A stretch of DNA of 64,000 bases, taken from Alphaproteobacteria bacterium US3C007. Its GTDB lineage: Bacteria; Pseudomonadota; Alphaproteobacteria; Rhodobacterales; Rhodobacteraceae. The translations under genes and the position numbers were made by a program. The DNA is taken from NCBI GenBank assembly GCA_034423775.1, contig CP139918.1:2294001-2358000 (forward strand), in the 5' to 3' direction. The first letter of the stretch is position 1. Every line of letters begins with the position of its first letter. This document shows, one piece after another, positions 23,602 through 32,870 of the stretch. The notes beneath the pieces were generated by a model. The model was not told where the DNA came from, did no database searches, and saw only the letters and a program-made list of their open reading frames with translations.

Positions 23602-23838
23602 TTACGTTTTTTTGAGCCGGGCCGCGCGCCCGCCTTGGCGCTTTTTGAAAGCGGCCTGCCGGGCGGGCAGCTCTTGCATGAGTGTTCTGCGGGCTTCGGG
23701 GCTTAGTTGCGACCAAATGGAAATCTCTTCGATGCTGCGTAGGCACCCCGTACAGAGCCGTTCTTTAGGGTGAATCATACAGATTTTTACGCAGGGCGAA
23801 TCTGGTTCATTGCGCTTCCAGAGATCTTTTTCTGTCAT
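23602..23838 (-). CDS. DUF1289 domain protein
   Basis: A 78-residue protein with the DUF1289 Cys pattern: PCVKICMIHPKERLC followed by TGCLRSIEEISIW (four Cys within about 20 residues, a probable metal site) and a basic C-terminus rich in Lys and Arg. The start at 23838 overlaps the stop of the upstream ruvX gene by four bases (ATGA), implying translational coupling. Function of the family is not established. Confidence 0.8.
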   Translation of the reverse strand: MTEKDLWKRNEPDSPCVKICMIHPKERLCTGCLRSIEEISIWSQLSPEARRTLMQELPARQAAFKKRQGGRAARLKKT

Positions 23839-24326
23839 CTTGTTACCGCTGCATTTTGCGCATGAATATGGCACAGCCTGTCTAAAACACCCTGTAAAAT
23901 ATAGGAGGCAGCCACATGGTCGATCACTTCCGCGCGCCGGCGACGGGATGTATCGGCCTCTAATAAAGCTTTTTCAGCCGCGACGGTTGATAAACGTTCA
24001 TCCCAAAAGCCGATTGGAATAGTAATATGGCTGCTCAAATTGCGCGCAAAAGCGCGCGTAGACTGGCAGCGTGGTCCTTCACTGCCATCCATATTGCGCG
24101 GCAGACCCAAAATTAACCCTTTGATATCGCGCGTGTGAATATGCGCTTCAAGCTGTTGGCGGTCGAGGTTGAATTTCGCGCGTTTGATGGTTTCAACCGG
24201 GGTCGCCACCGAGCGTAGCCCATCCGAAATCGCCACGCCGATCGTCTTGGTACCCAGATCCAAGCCAATAAGCGCGCCGGTTGCCGGAAGCGCCTGCGCA
24301 AATTCTTCAATCCTATCCATAATCAT
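23835..24326 (-). CDS. ruvX: RuvX/YqgF family pre-16S rRNA nuclease
   Basis: A 163-residue RNase H-fold protein. GLDLGTKTIGVAISD near residues 22-36 contains the first catalytic Asp, LILGLP near 91-96 the next strand, and WDERLST near 124-130 and the C-terminal VDHVAASYIL region (near 143-152) the further acidic residues. YqgF is implicated in maturation of the 16S rRNA 5' end; an earlier proposal was Holliday-junction resolution. It overlaps both neighbours by four bases: the CcmI gene upstream (24323-24326) and the DUF1289 gene downstream. Confidence 0.88.
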   Translation of the reverse strand: MIMDRIEEFAQALPATGALIGLDLGTKTIGVAISDGLRSVATPVETIKRAKFNLDRQQLEAHIHTRDIKGLILGLPRNMDGSEGPRCQSTRAFARNLSSHITIPIGFWDERLSTVAAEKALLEADTSRRRRAEVIDHVAASYILQGVLDRLCHIHAQNAAVTR

Positions 24327-25561
24327 TGGATCAACCCAATCTCTTCTGCGGTTCGTTGCAAGGTTTCAAGATCCATGGCTGAATCTGCAAAGACCAGTTG
24401 CGCCTCACGCCAAATCTCTTGCGCTTCATCGATACGGCCCAAAACGCTTAGAGCACCAATCAGACGGGCCCATTCCGCGGATGAGCCACCTTCCGCGCCG
24501 AGGCGCTCGGCCAATTGCGCAACCATGCCTTCGATCATCATCATCCGCTCATCGGCGCTTAGATCACCCGCGGCATCAATATCGCTTTGCGTCGGCCCAG
24601 CCAGTTGCGCGGTGGCGGCGGCTTGGTCTACATCGGGCAGAACATAATCATTGATCCCCGCATAAACCGCCACTTCTTCAATTTGGTCCCGAATCGGTGT
24701 GATCCACGGCGCGTCTGCTGGCCCTTTTTCTAACAGCGCGCGCCAAAGCCGGAAAGCTTGGTCAGGGCGGTCATTCTGCGCCATCATTAGGCCAATATAA
24801 TAGGTGGCACCCTCATGCGTGGGCTCTTGCTTGAGAATATCGCGCAAAATAGCCTCGGCCTCGGGTGCGACATAGCCTTGCACCGAGAGGATCAGCAATT
24901 CGGCATGGTCAAAGAAATCTGAAACGTCAGCGGCTTCACCTTTAAGCTTTAAGACCGACTGTTGCGCCTCAGCGGCGGCCGCAAAATTTTGCAAACCGGC
25001 TTCAACATTGGCCAAAAGCACATGACCTTCTAGATCCTCTGGTCGGTCGGCAACTGTTTTGCGAAGCTTTTTTACCAAATCCGTGTAATCGGCGCTGGGC
25101 GCAAAAACTTCGGGTTGGGCGGGAATTGCAGCGGCAAATTCTTCCAAACTGGGGCGCGTTTCCAATGACCGTTGAGCATTGGCAATGCGTTGTTTTTGCG
25201 AAAGGTTTTCATAACCAGGCGCACCGTATTCGCGGTACATTAAAAATGTTCCGCCCAAAAGAATCACCGTGATCAGCCCAGCTGTCAGGGCAAGTGAGGC
25301 AGGTGTATCCCTACGGGTTTGCGCGGGGCTGGTGGCATCAAGCGCTAAAATTCGTCGCGAGATTTCGATTTTCAGTCGGTCTGCCTCTTCTGCAGCCAAG
25401 AGCCCTTTGGCGACGTCTTTTTCAACCTCTTGCAACTGCTGTGTATAAATCAGCAATGCCGGCGCCGTGGTGTCTGGTTGCGCAGATTGCGCCCGCATGA
25501 CGGCTAGGAAAAACGCAGCGACCACTGCTGATAACCCTGTGCTGATAATCCAAAACATCAT
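24323..25561 (-). CDS. ccmI: Cytochrome c biogenesis protein CcmI
   Basis: A 412-residue membrane protein of cytochrome c maturation that chaperones apocytochrome to the heme ligation complex. Two membrane helices lie at about residues 2-20 and 92-112, separated by a cytoplasmic loop containing LIYTQQLQEVEKDVAKGLL, the CcmI signature; the periplasmic part from about residue 115 has tetratricopeptide-like helices. ATG 25561 is chosen (GGTGGGAGA upstream; protein begins at the first helix); the frame is open upstream to 25735 without family similarity. The other ccm genes are in a distant cluster at 51.7-55.9 kb. Confidence 0.88.
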   Translation of the reverse strand: MMFWIISTGLSAVVAAFFLAVMRAQSAQPDTTAPALLIYTQQLQEVEKDVAKGLLAAEEADRLKIEISRRILALDATSPAQTRRDTPASLALTAGLITVILLGGTFLMYREYGAPGYENLSQKQRIANAQRSLETRPSLEEFAAAIPAQPEVFAPSADYTDLVKKLRKTVADRPEDLEGHVLLANVEAGLQNFAAAAEAQQSVLKLKGEAADVSDFFDHAELLILSVQGYVAPEAEAILRDILKQEPTHEGATYYIGLMMAQNDRPDQAFRLWRALLEKGPADAPWITPIRDQIEEVAVYAGINDYVLPDVDQAAATAQLAGPTQSDIDAAGDLSADERMMMIEGMVAQLAERLGAEGGSSAEWARLIGALSVLGRIDEAQEIWREAQLVFADSAMDLETLQRTAEEIGLIQ

Positions 25562-25737
25562 AGCGCTGTCTCCCACCTTTCTCTTATCTAGCCTTCCTGA
25601 CGCCCCGACAAAAGGGGCAATGCGTCGATTTGCACCAGATGTCGCAAGCGATAAATGTTGTGACGCTCTGAGGGTGTGGTAGTTTTTAGCATCTTGCCAT
25701 AAGGCGGCACTGTCTAAGCTATTCTGAAAGTCCACTC

Positions 25738-26982
25738 ATGAAGCGTTATTCTGCATTTTCAATTGCGCGCGAAGCGATGCGTTACCATAGCGGTTGGGAG
25801 CGGGCTTGGCGCAGCCCAACGCCCAAAGCCAAATATGATGTTGTGATCGTTGGCGCGGGGGGGCATGGATTGGCAACGGCCTATTACTTGGGTAAGAATT
25901 TTGGAATTAAAAACGTTGCCATTATCGAAAAGGGCTGGTTAGGGGGCGGTAACACGGGCCGCAACACTACAATTATCCGGTCAAATTATCTTCAGGATCC
26001 CTCTGCTGCGATATATGAAAAGGCGCGCAGCCTCTATGAGACGCTGAGCCAAGATTTGAATTATAACATTATGTTCAGCCCGCGCGGCGTGATGATGTTG
26101 GCGCAAACCCATCATGAAGTGCGTGGCTACCAAAGAACCGCCTATGCAAATGCGCTGCAAGGGGTGAAAACCGAATTTGTCGGACCTGAGCGCGTGAAAG
26201 AATTATGCCCGATTATCAATATCGACGGGCCGCGCTATCCAGTGCTGGGCGCTTTGTGGCAATCGCGGGCGGGCACCGCACGTCACGATGCAGTGGCTTG
26301 GGGCTATGCGCGCGCCTGCTCGGATATGGGTATGGATATCATTCAACAATGCGAAGTCACCGGGGTAACCCAAGCCGCAGGGCAGGTGACGGGGGTGGAA
26401 ACGAGCAAGGGCGCGATTGCCTGCGATAAGCTGGGCATTGTGGTCGCCGGGCATTCGGGCGTTTTGGCCGAGATGGCCGGATTTCGCCTGCCGGTAGAAT
26501 CGGTGGCCTTACAGGCGCTGGTGTCCGAACCAATCAAGCCTTGCATGGATGTAGTGGTCATGGCCAATACCGTGCATGGATATATGAGCCAATCGGATAA
26601 GGGTGAGATGGTGATTGGGGGCGGCGCGGATGGATTTAACAATTACACCCAACGTGGAAGCTTTCATCACGCCGAAGAAACTGTTCGGGCCTTGGTTGAA
26701 ACCTTCCCAATGATTTCACGGCTTAAGATGCTGCGCTGGTGGGGCGGTATAGTGGATATGACGGGGGATCGCTCACCGATTCTGTCAAAAACGCCTTTAG
26801 ACAATTGCTTTATCAATTGTGGTTGGGGAACCGGCGGCTTCAAAGCCATTCCCGGCTCGGGTTTTGGCATGGCTGAGTTGATCGCAAAAGGCGCCTCTTC
26901 GCTGACTGATGAGTTCTCGATGTGGCGCTTCAAAGAAGGCAAATTTATCGATGAAAGCGTGGCGGCCGGGGTGGCCCATTGA
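25738..26982 (+). CDS. soxB: Sarcosine oxidase subunit beta
   Basis: A 414-residue flavoprotein subunit of heterotetrameric sarcosine oxidase, which oxidatively demethylates sarcosine to glycine with transfer of the one-carbon unit to tetrahydrofolate. VVIVGAGGHGLATAYYLG near residues 35-52 binds FAD, and GTARHDAVAWGYARA near 180-194 contains the His that carries covalent FMN in known SoxB. WGTGGFKAIPGSG near residue 362 is the C-terminal flavin contact. It is the first gene of the soxB-(57-codon ORF)-D-A-G operon and is transcribed divergently from ccmI with 176 bases between. Confidence 0.95.
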   Translation: MKRYSAFSIAREAMRYHSGWERAWRSPTPKAKYDVVIVGAGGHGLATAYYLGKNFGIKNVAIIEKGWLGGGNTGRNTTIIRSNYLQDPSAAIYEKARSLYETLSQDLNYNIMFSPRGVMMLAQTHHEVRGYQRTAYANALQGVKTEFVGPERVKELCPIINIDGPRYPVLGALWQSRAGTARHDAVAWGYARACSDMGMDIIQQCEVTGVTQAAGQVTGVETSKGAIACDKLGIVVAGHSGVLAEMAGFRLPVESVALQALVSEPIKPCMDVVVMANTVHGYMSQSDKGEMVIGGGADGFNNYTQRGSFHHAEETVRALVETFPMISRLKMLRWWGGIVDMTGDRSPILSKTPLDNCFINCGWGTGGFKAIPGSGFGMAELIAKGASSLTDEFSMWRFKEGKFIDESVAAGVAH

Positions 26983-27155
26983 TGGCGCAGGCTGAATTTT
27001 TCGATGCTGCATATGCTCCAAGCACTGGGCAGATTGCCGGCTCGGCTCAGACGCAGGGCGGCGCTGTGATCGCGCGCGAAATCTTAGATTTTACGGCGCA
27101 CTGGAGTTTTTTGCGCAAAATTGTGTTCCGAAAGGATGGCTTAATATGTTGGTGA
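26982..27155 (+). CDS. Small ORF, 57 aa, nested between soxB and soxD
   Basis: The ATG at 26982 shares a base with the soxB stop (TGATG), and the ORF's own stop at 27153-27155 lies inside the first codons of soxD, so it is coupled at both ends. The product has an acidic, Ala/Gly-rich first half (MAQAEFFDAAYAPSTGQIAG) and a basic second half ending in KDGLICW. No membrane helix or known motif is seen. It may be a genuine small operon protein or a remnant of a longer gene lost between soxB and soxD. I do not recognise it. Confidence 0.45.
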   Translation: MAQAEFFDAAYAPSTGQIAGSAQTQGGAVIAREILDFTAHWSFLRKIVFRKDGLICW

Positions 27156-27475
27156 TGACATGCCCCTATTGCGGCGTTGAAGCCGAAGAAACCGAGCTAA
27201 GCCCGGGCGGCGAGGCGCATCTGAAGCGTTTTAGCGTCGGGTCAAGTGATGATGAATTTGAAGCCTATTTGTTCCAACGCGAAAACCCCAAAGGCCTACA
27301 TTTTGAACGTTGGCGGCATAGCTTTGGCTGTGGAAAATGGTTTCATGCCGCGCGCTGCACTATGAGTTTGGAAGTGTTTGGAACCTATTCGGCGCAAAGT
27401 TTGGCCCCTCCTGAAGATATTAAAAACGCCATTTCTGCAAAGCGCCCTGGCTGGTCGTGGCGGGAGTTTTCGTAA
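27146..27475 (+). CDS. soxD: Sarcosine oxidase subunit delta
   Basis: A 109-residue subunit that binds structural zinc through Cys and His residues: TCPYCG at 4-9, an RWRHSFGCGKWFH segment near 52-64, and AARCT near 65-69. It stabilises the SoxBDAG tetramer. The start at 27146 gives the MLVMTCPYCG N-terminus expected for this family; the ATG at 27155 is a later alternative that would be coupled to the stop of the preceding small ORF. SoxA follows after 70 bases. Confidence 0.93.
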   Translation: MLVMTCPYCGVEAEETELSPGGEAHLKRFSVGSSDDEFEAYLFQRENPKGLHFERWRHSFGCGKWFHAARCTMSLEVFGTYSAQSLAPPEDIKNAISAKRPGWSWREFS

Positions 27476-27545
27476 TGTTTTTTTGCCGCAATTTTAAACG
27501 CTGCAAGTCAGCGCCCCAACCCTTCGTTTTAAAAGGCAGCATGCA

Positions 27546-30500
27546 ATGAGTACGCGTTTGCAAACGGGCGGTCGTCTTTTGAATAAAGACGTCCCTTTGA
27601 ATTTTACGTTTAACGGCCGCAAAATGCAGGGCTATGAAGGCGATACCTTGGCCTCGGCCTTGCTGGCGAATAATCAAATGCTGATGGGCCGCTCTTTTAA
27701 ATATCACCGCCCGCGCGGCGTTGTCAGCAGCGGCGCTGAAGAACCGAATGCTCTGATTAATATGGGCGAGGGCACCCGGTTTGAGCCCAACCAGCGCGCA
27801 ACGACGACCGAATTATTTGACGGCCTCGTGGCTGAATCGCAAAACCATTGGCCCAGTTTGGAATTTGACATTGGCGCGATCAATAGCAAATTGGCGCGTT
27901 TCCTGCCGGCCGGGTTCTATTATAAAATGTTCATTCACCCACGCCCGCTTTGGAAACATGTGTATGAGCCCTTTATTCGCCGCTCGGCCGGTTTGGGCAA
28001 AGCGCCCAAAATGCGCGATGGCGATACCTACGAACATTTTTATGCCTTTTATGATTTGGTCATTATTGGGGGCGGTATTGCCGGATTGATGGCCGCGAAA
28101 GCAGCTGCAAGTTCGGGCGCACAGATCTTGATCATGGAGCAAAGCGCACATTGGGGGGGGCGCTGCGTGGTGGAGCCCGATCAGATTAACGGCAAAGATC
28201 CCGAATATTTTATCCAGGATCTGGTTGCAGAGCTGACGGCCCAGCCAAACGTAACAATGCGCACCCGTTTAATGGGCGCAGGTGTCTATGATCACGGCTA
28301 TCTTTTGGGATATGAGCGGCTGCGGGATCATGCACCATCAGAGCCAGGCCCACGGCATCGTTTATGGCGGATCAGAGCGGCAAAAATCCTGACCGCGACG
28401 GGCGCGATTGAGCGGCCGCTTTCTTTTGCGGGCAATGATCTTCCGGGGGTGATTTTGGCCTCGGCTTTGCGCGATTACGTTGAGAATTTCGGCGTGTCTA
28501 TGGGCGATCGCACGGTCGTTCTAACCAATAATGATGATGCGTATCGTACGGCCATAGCCTTGAAAGCTGCGGGGCTTGATGTGCCGGTTATTTTGGATGC
28601 GCGCAGCGCAGGTGGTGGCGCCTTGGCCGAGGCGGCAAAAAAGTTGGGCATTCGCGTGGAAACGGGCAAAGCCGTGGCGTTCGTGAAGGGGCGCGGGGCG
28701 GTGACGGGCGTGGCCATTTGCGATCAAGCGGGGCAGGGCACGGTTTTGGAAGAAATCGCATGTGATTGTTTGGCGATGTCGGGGGGTTGGTCTCCGGTGG
28801 TTCATTTATGGTCGCATTGCGGGGGCAAACTGATCTGGGATCAGGCTTTGGCCATGTTTCGGCCAGATCCTGAAAAAGCTCCGCGTGACCAAAAGGGCGA
28901 GGGGTTTGTTTTGGCGGCTGGCGCGGCCAATGGGCATTTTTCTTTGGGCGCAGTGATGCAAGATGCGCTGCAGCAAGGCGCAGAGGCCGCGGGTGTAACA
29001 GCGGCTGCACAGCCCCTGCCTGAGATCGATCAAACGGCGGAAGCTGCGATGGAAGCGGTCTGGATGATGCCGCAGGGTGCGGGTATAAAACTACGTTCAA
29101 AAGCATGGCTGGATTTCCAAAATGACGTCAAGGTCAGCGATGTGCAATTGGCGGCGCAAGAGGGGTTTGAAAGCGTCGAACATGCCAAACGCTACACCAC
29201 ATTGGGCATGGCGACGGATCAGGGGAAATTGTCGAATATTAATGGTTTGGCGGTGCTCGCTGGGGCTTTGAATGCCGACATTCCAGCGGTGGGTACAACC
29301 ACCTTTCGCCCACCTTACACGCCGATCTCCATGGGTGCGATTGCGGGCGCGGCGCGCGATGAAATTTTTCAACCGGTACGGCAAACACCGATACATGACT
29401 GGCATGTGGAACAGGGGGCCTACATGGAACCGGTGGGGCAATGGCGCCGCCCCTATTGCTATCCTCGGGCCGATGAAACCCATCAAGACGCGGTTGCGCG
29501 TGAAATTCGCCAAACAAGAAATTCGGTGGGGCTGTTGGATGCCTCTACTTTGGGCAAGCTTTTGGTACAGGGACCAGATGCCGCAAAGTTTTTGGATATG
29601 CTCTACACCAATATGATGAGCACGTTGAAAATCGGAAAATGCCGCTATGGGTTGATGTGTTCGGAAAACGGCTTTTTGATGGATGATGGGGTCGTGGTAC
29701 GCCTTGATGAGCAATCATTTCTTTGCCACACCACTTCTGGCGGGGCCGAGCATATTCATGCGCATATGGAAGAATGGCTGCAAACCGAATGGTGGGATTG
29801 GAACGTCTATGTAGCCAATCTAACCGAACAATATGCGCAAGTGGGTGTGGTGGGACCGAAAGCGCGCGACGTCTTGGAAAAGCTGGGCGGTCTAGATGTA
29901 AGCAAAGAGGCGCTGGGTTTTATGGAATATGCCGAGGGGCGGCTGGGCGCTTTTGACGTGCGTGCCTTTCGGATTTCCTTTTCGGGCGAGCTTTCTTACG
30001 AAATCGCCGTACCTGCGGGGCAGGGGCTGGCGTTTTGGCAGGCGCTCTGCGCGGCCGGAGAAGAATTTGGGATCATGCCCTATGGCACCGAGGCGCTGCA
30101 CGTGATGCGGGCCGAAAAAGGGTTTATTATGATCGGCGATGAAACGGATGGTACGGTTATTCCGCAGGATTTGGGATTACATTGGGCGATTTCAAAAAAG
30201 AAAAGCGATTTTCTAGGCAAGCGCGCGCAAGAGCGCAGCCATATGGTAGATCCAGACCGGTGGAAACTTGTCGGATTGGAAACGCTGGATGGCAGCGTTC
30301 TGCCAGATGGGGCTTATGCTGTGGGTGAGGGCGAAAACGCAAATGGTCAGCGCAATACGATTGGCCGCGTGACCTCCACTTATTTCTCGCCAACGCTGAA
30401 TCGCGGCATCGCCATGGGGTTGGTTGCGCAGGGGCCTGATCGCATGGGAGAGATTTTGAATTTCCCTGATCTTTCGGGCAATGAGGTGAAGGTAAAGCTG

Positions 30501-30548
30501 GTTGATCCGGTGTTTTATGACAAGAATGGAGATAGACAAAATGTCTAA
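27546..30548 (+). CDS. soxA: Sarcosine oxidase subunit alpha
   Basis: A 1000-residue subunit. The N-terminal 2Fe-2S-ferredoxin-like fold (GRKMQGYEGDTLASALL near residues 18-34) is followed by an NAD-binding Rossmann region (LVIIGGGIAGLMAA near 173-186) and, from about residue 610, a GcvT-like aminomethyltransferase domain that binds tetrahydrofolate and makes 5,10-methylene-tetrahydrofolate. Length and domain order match the family. It takes electrons from SoxB-bound flavin and oxidises sarcosine arising from glycine betaine or creatine. It overlaps soxG by eight bases. Confidence 0.95.
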   Translation: MSTRLQTGGRLLNKDVPLNFTFNGRKMQGYEGDTLASALLANNQMLMGRSFKYHRPRGVVSSGAEEPNALINMGEGTRFEPNQRATTTELFDGLVAESQNHWPSLEFDIGAINSKLARFLPAGFYYKMFIHPRPLWKHVYEPFIRRSAGLGKAPKMRDGDTYEHFYAFYDLVIIGGGIAGLMAAKAAASSGAQILIMEQSAHWGGRCVVEPDQINGKDPEYFIQDLVAELTAQPNVTMRTRLMGAGVYDHGYLLGYERLRDHAPSEPGPRHRLWRIRAAKILTATGAIERPLSFAGNDLPGVILASALRDYVENFGVSMGDRTVVLTNNDDAYRTAIALKAAGLDVPVILDARSAGGGALAEAAKKLGIRVETGKAVAFVKGRGAVTGVAICDQAGQGTVLEEIACDCLAMSGGWSPVVHLWSHCGGKLIWDQALAMFRPDPEKAPRDQKGEGFVLAAGAANGHFSLGAVMQDALQQGAEAAGVTAAAQPLPEIDQTAEAAMEAVWMMPQGAGIKLRSKAWLDFQNDVKVSDVQLAAQEGFESVEHAKRYTTLGMATDQGKLSNINGLAVLAGALNADIPAVGTTTFRPPYTPISMGAIAGAARDEIFQPVRQTPIHDWHVEQGAYMEPVGQWRRPYCYPRADETHQDAVAREIRQTRNSVGLLDASTLGKLLVQGPDAAKFLDMLYTNMMSTLKIGKCRYGLMCSENGFLMDDGVVVRLDEQSFLCHTTSGGAEHIHAHMEEWLQTEWWDWNVYVANLTEQYAQVGVVGPKARDVLEKLGGLDVSKEALGFMEYAEGRLGAFDVRAFRISFSGELSYEIAVPAGQGLAFWQALCAAGEEFGIMPYGTEALHVMRAEKGFIMIGDETDGTVIPQDLGLHWAISKKKSDFLGKRAQERSHMVDPDRWKLVGLETLDGSVLPDGAYAVGEGENANGQRNTIGRVTSTYFSPTLNRGIAMGLVAQGPDRMGEILNFPDLSGNEVKVKLVDPVFYDKNGDRQNV

Positions 30549-31107
30549 GCTGCAGACACAGGATAAACCCGCAGATTTTGAGGGCATTGCTCGAATTTCT
30601 CAGGTGTCAGGCTTGGGCATGCTGACTTTGCGCGGTGATTTTTCGGATAAAAAATTTCAAGCCGGGCTGAAAAAGACCACGCGCCTATCACTGCCGGTGC
30701 CGCGGCAAATTGAGCAGGCCGGTGGGCTGTCTCTTGCCTGGATGTCACCCGATGAGGCGCTTTTGATCGGCCCCGAAGACGAGGTGTCTGAGGTTTTGCC
30801 CTTGCTTGAAGCGGCGTTGAAAAATTGCCATGCCATGGTGGTTGACGTGTCAGATGCGCGGGCGGTTTTCGCAATTTCGGGCGGGGCGGCGCGCAGCGTG
30901 GCGGCGAAACTGGCGCCGGTAGATATGCGCGTAAGTGGCTTTCCAATTGCCGAAATAAGGCGCACTCGGTTTGGCCAAATTGCAGCTGCGATGTGGCTGC
31001 CAGCTGAAGCTGAAATCAGAGTGATTTGCTTTCGTTCGGTGGCTCGTTTTATGTTCAAACAACTATGCGTTGCGGCTGCTATTGGGGCAGAGGTTGGCGA
31101 TTGGTAA
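30541..31107 (+). CDS. soxG: Sarcosine oxidase subunit gamma
   Basis: A 188-residue subunit related to the GcvT fold, which contacts the folate-binding part of SoxA. ATG 30541, with GGAGATAG upstream, gives a product starting MSKLQTQDKPADFEGIAR; it overlaps the end of soxA by eight bases. WMSPDEALLIGPEDE near residues 65-79 and SGGAARSVAAKL near 115-126 are typical. It closes the sox operon, with a terminator-like hairpin right after its stop codon. Confidence 0.9.
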   Translation: MSKLQTQDKPADFEGIARISQVSGLGMLTLRGDFSDKKFQAGLKKTTRLSLPVPRQIEQAGGLSLAWMSPDEALLIGPEDEVSEVLPLLEAALKNCHAMVVDVSDARAVFAISGGAARSVAAKLAPVDMRVSGFPIAEIRRTRFGQIAAAMWLPAEAEIRVICFRSVARFMFKQLCVAAAIGAEVGDW

Positions 31108-31111
31108 TCCC

Positions 31112-31131
31112 CCCGCTGCGGGCGCTTTTTT
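31112..31131 (+). terminator. Candidate intrinsic terminator after soxG
   Basis: CCCG-CTG-CGGG at 31112-31122, three bases, then six T at 31126-31131, starting five bases after the soxG stop. The stem is short but the position and T-run fit termination of the sox operon. Confidence 0.45.
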
Positions 31132-31249
31132 CTTTAAGGGCTTGAACGGATCCCAAATTATTGTTTTTTATCGGGTTAGGGCTTGACCTCGCAGGGGGAA
31201 CCCTACCATTTGTGCTTGGTGAATTTGTAAATTTGAAAGGGGGCCTTCT

Positions 31250-31849
31250 ATGGCTTTTGAACTTCCTGATCTTCCCTATGCCCATGATGCGCTTGCCGAT
31301 AAAGGTATGTCCAAGGAAACGTTGGAATATCATCACGATCTGCATCACAAAGCCTATGTTGATAATGGCAATAAACTGATTGCCGGCACCGAGTGGGAAA
31401 ACCAATCGCTCGAAGATATTATCCGGGGCACCTATCAAGCGGGTGCGGTGGCGCAAAACGGTATTTTCAACAATGCGAGCCAGCATTGGAACCACAATCA
31501 GTTTTGGGAAATGATGGGGCCAGGCGGCGCTGCCATGCCCTCAGAACTGGATGCGGCAATCAGCGATAGCTTTGGAAGTGTTGATGCGTTTAAATCGGAA
31601 TTTGCAGCTGCGGGCGCTGGTCAATTCGGCGCCGGATGGTGCTGGCTTGTCAAAGATGCGGATGGCGGATTGAAAGTGACCAAGACCGAAAATGGCGTGA
31701 ACCCGCTTTGTTTTGGCCAAACGGCTTTATTGGGCTGCGATGTGTGGGAACATTCCTATTATATCGATTTCCGCAATAAACGTCCGGTCTATCTGACAAA
31801 CTTCCTCGATAATCTGGTGAATTGGGAAAATGTAGCCAGCCGCATGTAA
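31250..31849 (+). CDS. sodB: Superoxide dismutase, Fe/Mn family
   Basis: A 199-residue cytoplasmic enzyme that dismutates superoxide to oxygen and peroxide. Metal ligands appear as His in EYHHDLHH (near residues 25-32), His in NNASQHWNHNQFW (near 74-86), Asp and His in DVWEHSYY (near 163-170); the first and second regions also carry the active-site Tyr and Trp. GAGWCWL near 126-132 and the Gln/Asn-rich NNASQHWNH favour the iron-type. GGGGG-rich ribosome site AAAGGGGG precedes the ATG. A strong intrinsic terminator follows. Confidence 0.95.
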   Translation: MAFELPDLPYAHDALADKGMSKETLEYHHDLHHKAYVDNGNKLIAGTEWENQSLEDIIRGTYQAGAVAQNGIFNNASQHWNHNQFWEMMGPGGAAMPSELDAAISDSFGSVDAFKSEFAAAGAGQFGAGWCWLVKDADGGLKVTKTENGVNPLCFGQTALLGCDVWEHSYYIDFRNKRPVYLTNFLDNLVNWENVASRM

Positions 31850-31872
31850 GGCAACGCGCATAAATAAGATAG

Positions 31873-31905
31873 AAACCTGCCAAATCTTTGTTTGGCAGGT
31901 TTTTT
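31873..31905 (+). terminator. Intrinsic terminator after sodB
   Basis: A 12-base stem (AAACCTGCCAAA with TTTGGCAGGTTT, 31873-31884 and 31891-31902) with loop TCTTTG, followed by three more T. The stem would also terminate, less well, in the opposite direction. Confidence 0.88.
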
Positions 31906-31994
31906 CATGAGGGTTGACACAGACAAGGCGGTGCAAAAGCGCAAGCCTGCAATGCCCTGAGCATGATCACAAGAAAACGACGAGGCTGCGTGAT

Positions 31995-32870
31995 ATGAAC
32001 AGAACGGCCCAGGGCATTCTTGCTATTCTGGCGGCCTGCGTGATTTGGGGGCTCTCGCCTTTGTATTACAACTTGCTGACGATGGTGCCGCCGCTTGAAT
32101 TGCTGGCGCAGCGCACCCTGTGGTCTTTTTTGTTTTTTGCTTTGGTTTTGGGGCTGCAGGGCCGGTTTTCTGCGTTAATCCATGCGCTTGGCAACCGAGG
32201 GCATGTGATCACTTTATTCGCCGCAGCCTGTGCCATTGCCGTGAACTGGTATTTTTTCATCTATTCGGTCCAGATCAATCGCGTCAGCGAGGCAAGTTTG
32301 GGTTATTTTATTTTCCCCTTAGTCGCTGTGGTTTTTGGCTTGATTGTTTTCAAGGAAAAGCTCTCTGCCCTGCAATGGGTTGCCGTGGCGCTTGCGGTAT
32401 TTGCCGTGTTGATTTTGACCTATGGTTTGGGGGTCGCGCCTTGGTTGGCCTTGGTTTTATCGCTGAGCTTTGGAACCTATTCGGTTTTGAAAAAGCGCTT
32501 GGATTTATCGCCTGTGATCAGCGTCACGCTTGAGGTGATGCTGCTCTTGCCGCTGACGGTGCCCTATCTGCTGATCCAAAATTGGCCCATTCAAGACAGC
32601 ACTGATAGTTGGCAGATATGGTTTTTATTGATGGGCTCCGGCCCGCTGACCGCAACGCCCTTGATCTTGTTTTCCTATGCAACGCGCCGGATTTCTATGT
32701 CGACCGTTGGGATCATGCAGTACATCAATCCCAGCATTCAGTTTTTGGTAGCTTTACTGATCTTTGCCGAGCCTATGACGGATTGGCATTTTGGGGCGTT
32801 TTCGATCATTTGGGTTGCCGTGGTGATTTATAGCTGGTCGGGGTTTTCGGCGCGCAACGCTGCCAAATAA
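31995..32870 (+). CDS. rarD: RarD-type DMT permease
   Basis: A 291-residue inner-membrane protein with about ten helices and two EamA repeats. GILAILAACVIWGLSPLYY near residues 6-24, LELLAQRTLWSF near 34-45 and NWYFFIYSVQ near 80-89 are RarD hallmarks. The family was named from chloramphenicol resistance, but the native substrate is unproven. ATG 31995 fits the family N-terminus; the frame extends upstream to 31914 without similarity. Its 3' end overlaps the convergent LOG-family gene by 43 bases. Confidence 0.88.
   Translation: MNRTAQGILAILAACVIWGLSPLYYNLLTMVPPLELLAQRTLWSFLFFALVLGLQGRFSALIHALGNRGHVITLFAAACAIAVNWYFFIYSVQINRVSEASLGYFIFPLVAVVFGLIVFKEKLSALQWVAVALAVFAVLILTYGLGVAPWLALVLSLSFGTYSVLKKRLDLSPVISVTLEVMLLLPLTVPYLLIQNWPIQDSTDSWQIWFLLMGSGPLTATPLILFSYATRRISMSTVGIMQYINPSIQFLVALLIFAEPMTDWHFGAFSIIWVAVVIYSWSGFSARNAAK

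Noticed and set aside
31174..31210. Bulged inverted repeat GGTTAGGG / CCCTACC upstream of sodB as an operator or metal-responsive site
   Set aside because: Arms are short, contain a bulge, and overlap a TTGACC/TACCAT pair with a 15-base spacer that is too short for a confident promoter.
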